A stretch of DNA of 36,134 bases. Origin: Bacteroidaceae bacterium (GTDB taxonomy: Bacteria > Bacteroidota > Bacteroidia > Bacteroidales > Bacteroidaceae). A program made the position numbers and the translations under genes. Where the stretch lies: assembly GCA_017938245.1 (NCBI GenBank), contig JAGBBX010000053.1:1-36134 (forward strand), in the 5' to 3' direction. The notes below the pieces were generated by a model. That model was not told the DNA's origin. It saw only the letters and a program-made list of their open reading frames with translations, and did no database searches. Numbering within the stretch: the stretch's first letter is position 1; each line of letters opens with the position of its first letter. Of this stretch, positions 34,424 through 36,134 are shown piece after piece.

Positions 34424-35902
34424 ATGGCAGAATTAAAAGATTTGACAAAACGTAGCGAAAGCTACTCACAGTGGTACAACGACCTTGTACTTAAAGCCGA
34501 CCTTGCCGAGCAGTCGGCAGTACGCGGATGTATGGTAATTAAGCCCTATGGATATGCCATTTGGGAAAAGATACAACGCACCCTCGACGATATGTTCAAA
34601 GAGACAGGACACGTAAACGCCTATTTCCCCCTGCTCATTCCTAAGTCGTACCTGAGCCGCGAGGCCGAGCACGTCGAGGGATTTGCCAAGGAGTGCGCCG
34701 TTGTCACCCACTATCGCCTTAAGAATGCCGAGGATGGAAGCGGTGTTGTTGTCGACCCCGCGGCGAAATTAGAGGAAGAGATGATTATCCGCCCCACATC
34801 CGAGACCATTATATGGAGTACATACAAGAATTGGATTCAGTCGTACCGCGACCTTCCCATTATGGTAAACCAGTGGGCAAATGTTATGCGCTGGGAGATG
34901 CGCACACGTCTTTTCCTGCGCACAGCCGAATTCTTGTGGCAAGAGGGACACACCGCACACGCCACAAAAGAGGAGGCCGAGAAAGAGGCAAAGACAATGC
35001 TGCACGTATATAACGACTTTGCCAACAACTATATGGCACTTCCCGTTGTAATGGGCGTTAAATCGGCCAATGAGCGCTTTGCAGGTGCTCTCGACACCTA
35101 CACAATCGAGGGACTTATGCAGGATGGAAAGGCACTGCAGTGCGGTACATCACACTTCCTGGGTCAGAATTTCGCAAAGGCATTCAACGTACAGTTTGTA
35201 AACAAGGATAACAAACTCGACTACGTATGGGCTACCTCTTGGGGTGTCTCTACCCGACTGATGGGTGCACTCATTATGACTCACTCCGACGATAACGGTC
35301 TTGTCCTTCCCCCTGCATTGGCGCCTATCCAGGTTGTTATTATCCCCATCTACAAAAACCGGGAGCAGCTCGATGCTATTGATGCAAAGGTTGACGAGTT
35401 AAGAGGCGAGCTTCGCAAGATGGGCATCAGCGTTAAGTACGACAACGCCGATAACCGTCGTCCCGGATTCAAATTTGCCGACTACGAGCTTAAAGGTGTA
35501 CCCGTACGCCTTGTGCTTGGTGCACGCGACCTCGAAAATGGCACAGTCGAGGTAATGCGCCGCGACACACTGCAAAAAGAGACACGCAGCATAGAAGGTA
35601 TCACCACATACGTAAAAGAGCTTCTCGACGATATTCAGAAGAACCTGCACAAGAAAGCTCTTGATATGCGCGAAGCAAATACCCGCACCGTAGAGACATA
35701 CGAGGAGTTTAAGGTAGAGATTGAGAAGGGCGGCTTCATCCTCGCACACTGGGATGGAACACCCGAGACCGAAGAGCAGATAAAGAACGACACTAAAGCT
35801 ACGATACGTTGTATTCCCATTGGTTGGGACGAGACTCCCGGAACCTGTATGGTAACAGGCAAGCCCTCGGCACGCCGTGTACTCTTTGCAAGAGCCTACT
35901 AA
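34424..35902 (+). CDS. proS: Prolyl-tRNA synthetase (eukaryote/archaeal-type)
   Basis: A 492-residue class II synthetase charging tRNA-Pro. I chose the ATG at 34424 ([21 protein letters not shown]), the family N-terminus; the frame runs upstream to 34265 only through repeat DNA. Motifs: [28 protein letters not shown] and [19 protein letters not shown] (motif 2), [15 protein letters not shown] and [24 protein letters not shown] (motif 3), then the anticodon-binding domain and the ProS-specific zinc-like C-terminal domain ending RRVLFARAY. The bacterial editing (INS) domain is absent, as expected for this type. Confidence 0.96.
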   Translation: MAELKDLTKRSESYSQWYNDLVLKADLAEQSAVRGCMVIKPYGYAIWEKIQRTLDDMFKETGHVNAYFPLLIPKSYLSREAEHVEGFAKECAVVTHYRLKNAEDGSGVVVDPAAKLEEEMIIRPTSETIIWSTYKNWIQSYRDLPIMVNQWANVMRWEMRTRLFLRTAEFLWQEGHTAHATKEEAEKEAKTMLHVYNDFANNYMALPVVMGVKSANERFAGALDTYTIEGLMQDGKALQCGTSHFLGQNFAKAFNVQFVNKDNKLDYVWATSWGVSTRLMGALIMTHSDDNGLVLPPALAPIQVVIIPIYKNREQLDAIDAKVDELRGELRKMGISVKYDNADNRRPGFKFADYELKGVPVRLVLGARDLENGTVEVMRRDTLQKETRSIEGITTYVKELLDDIQKNLHKKALDMREANTRTVETYEEFKVEIEKGGFILAHWDGTPETEEQIKNDTKATIRCIPIGWDETPGTCMVTGKPSARRVLFARAY

Positions 35903-35919
35903 GGTTACTCATATAAAAT

Positions 35920-35990
35920 AAGATGGTTGTTAACCATCTTTATTAAGTGATAAATAATACCTCAAAGTTTCGTGAACTTTGAGGTATTAT
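35920..35990 (+). terminator. Double hairpin terminator after proS
   Basis: First stem: AAGATGGTT (35920-35928) with AACCATCTT (35932-35940). Second, longer stem: 16 bp, 35954-35969 (ATAATACCTCAAAGTT) with 35975-35990, loop of 5, then ATTTATT. The second is the stronger candidate. Confidence 0.7.
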
Positions 35991-36071
35991 ATTTATTGGT
36001 GTCCGGTAAAACTTTTTCAGTCTCTCATTTAGGCTTGTTTGCTAAATTCAGCCTTTCATTGTTATTTTTCT

Positions 36072-36099
36072 CCTACTTTTCGTGCCGACGAAAAGTAGG
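36072..36099. repeat. Perfect 11-bp inverted repeat near window end
   Basis: CCTACTTTTCG (36072-36082) is mirrored by CGAAAAGTAGG (36089-36099) with a 6-base loop. It sits in an otherwise gene-free tail (36000-36134) and looks like another intergenic hairpin repeat; no copy is seen elsewhere in the window. Confidence 0.5.
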
Positions 36100-36134
36100 C
36101 AAAAGGCTCTGCGCACGAAAATCTTAACGTAAAA

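Overview
The window looks like chromosome of a Bacteroidales bacterium (phylum Bacteroidota), most likely a gut commensal. I infer this from several features. There is an UpxY-type NusG paralogue. Promoters match the Bacteroidetes form (TTTG, about 19 bp, TAnnTTTG) and starts lack Shine-Dalgarno sequences. The content includes a DUF5103 (type IX secretion plug-like) protein, a DUF1460 amidase-like protein, and secreted S9, S41 and GH20 enzymes whose signal peptides end in Ala-Gln. The family within Bacteroidales cannot be fixed from this sequence. I saw no rRNA, tRNA, prophage, transposase or CRISPR array.

Layout. 1-2559: a repeat-rich leader, then a zinc-ribbon protein with 12 near-identical WG repeats. 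2560-3060: a gene-free block of hairpins and a 161-bp-period palindromic repeat. 3061-12677: an RmlD-like reductase (-), L-serine dehydratase, an AT-rich orphan gene, a DPP-IV-like S9 peptidase, alanine dehydrogenase (-), a tandem SGNH hydrolase and RarA (-). 12678-13321: a second gene-free block with two tandem copies of the same 161-bp repeat, inverted relative to the first block. 13322-21993: formate-tetrahydrofolate ligase (-), then a tricorn-like S41 protease and a GH20 hexosaminidase in a probable operon. 22107-26505: a strong terminator, a GT2 glycosyltransferase with an apparently leaderless promoter, GlnRS and a TPR protein. 26584-29955: mannose-1-phosphate guanylyltransferase (-) divergent from an UpxY-WecA two-gene unit. 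30052-35902: T9SS plug-like protein (-), DUF1460 protein (+), CDP-glycerol glycerophosphotransferase-like protein (-), OmpA-type lipoprotein (-) and ProRS (+).

How the genes may work together (inference). Two themes stand out. One is peptide and amino-acid use: secreted DPP-IV-like and tricorn-like peptidases, with SdaA and Ald turning serine and alanine into pyruvate and ammonia, and Fhs feeding one-carbon units. The other is envelope glycan building: ManC, an UpxY regulator with a WecA-like initiating transferase, a GT2, an RmlD-like reductase and a CDP-glycerol transferase. These genes are scattered as short units, not gathered in one capsule locus.

No clearly new defence or mobile system is evident. 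The most unusual material is non-coding: a dispersed, promoter-bearing intergenic repeat placed upstream of unrelated genes, the inverted 161-bp arrays bracketing about 10 kb, and promoters whose -7 box lies only 5-6 bases before an ATG.
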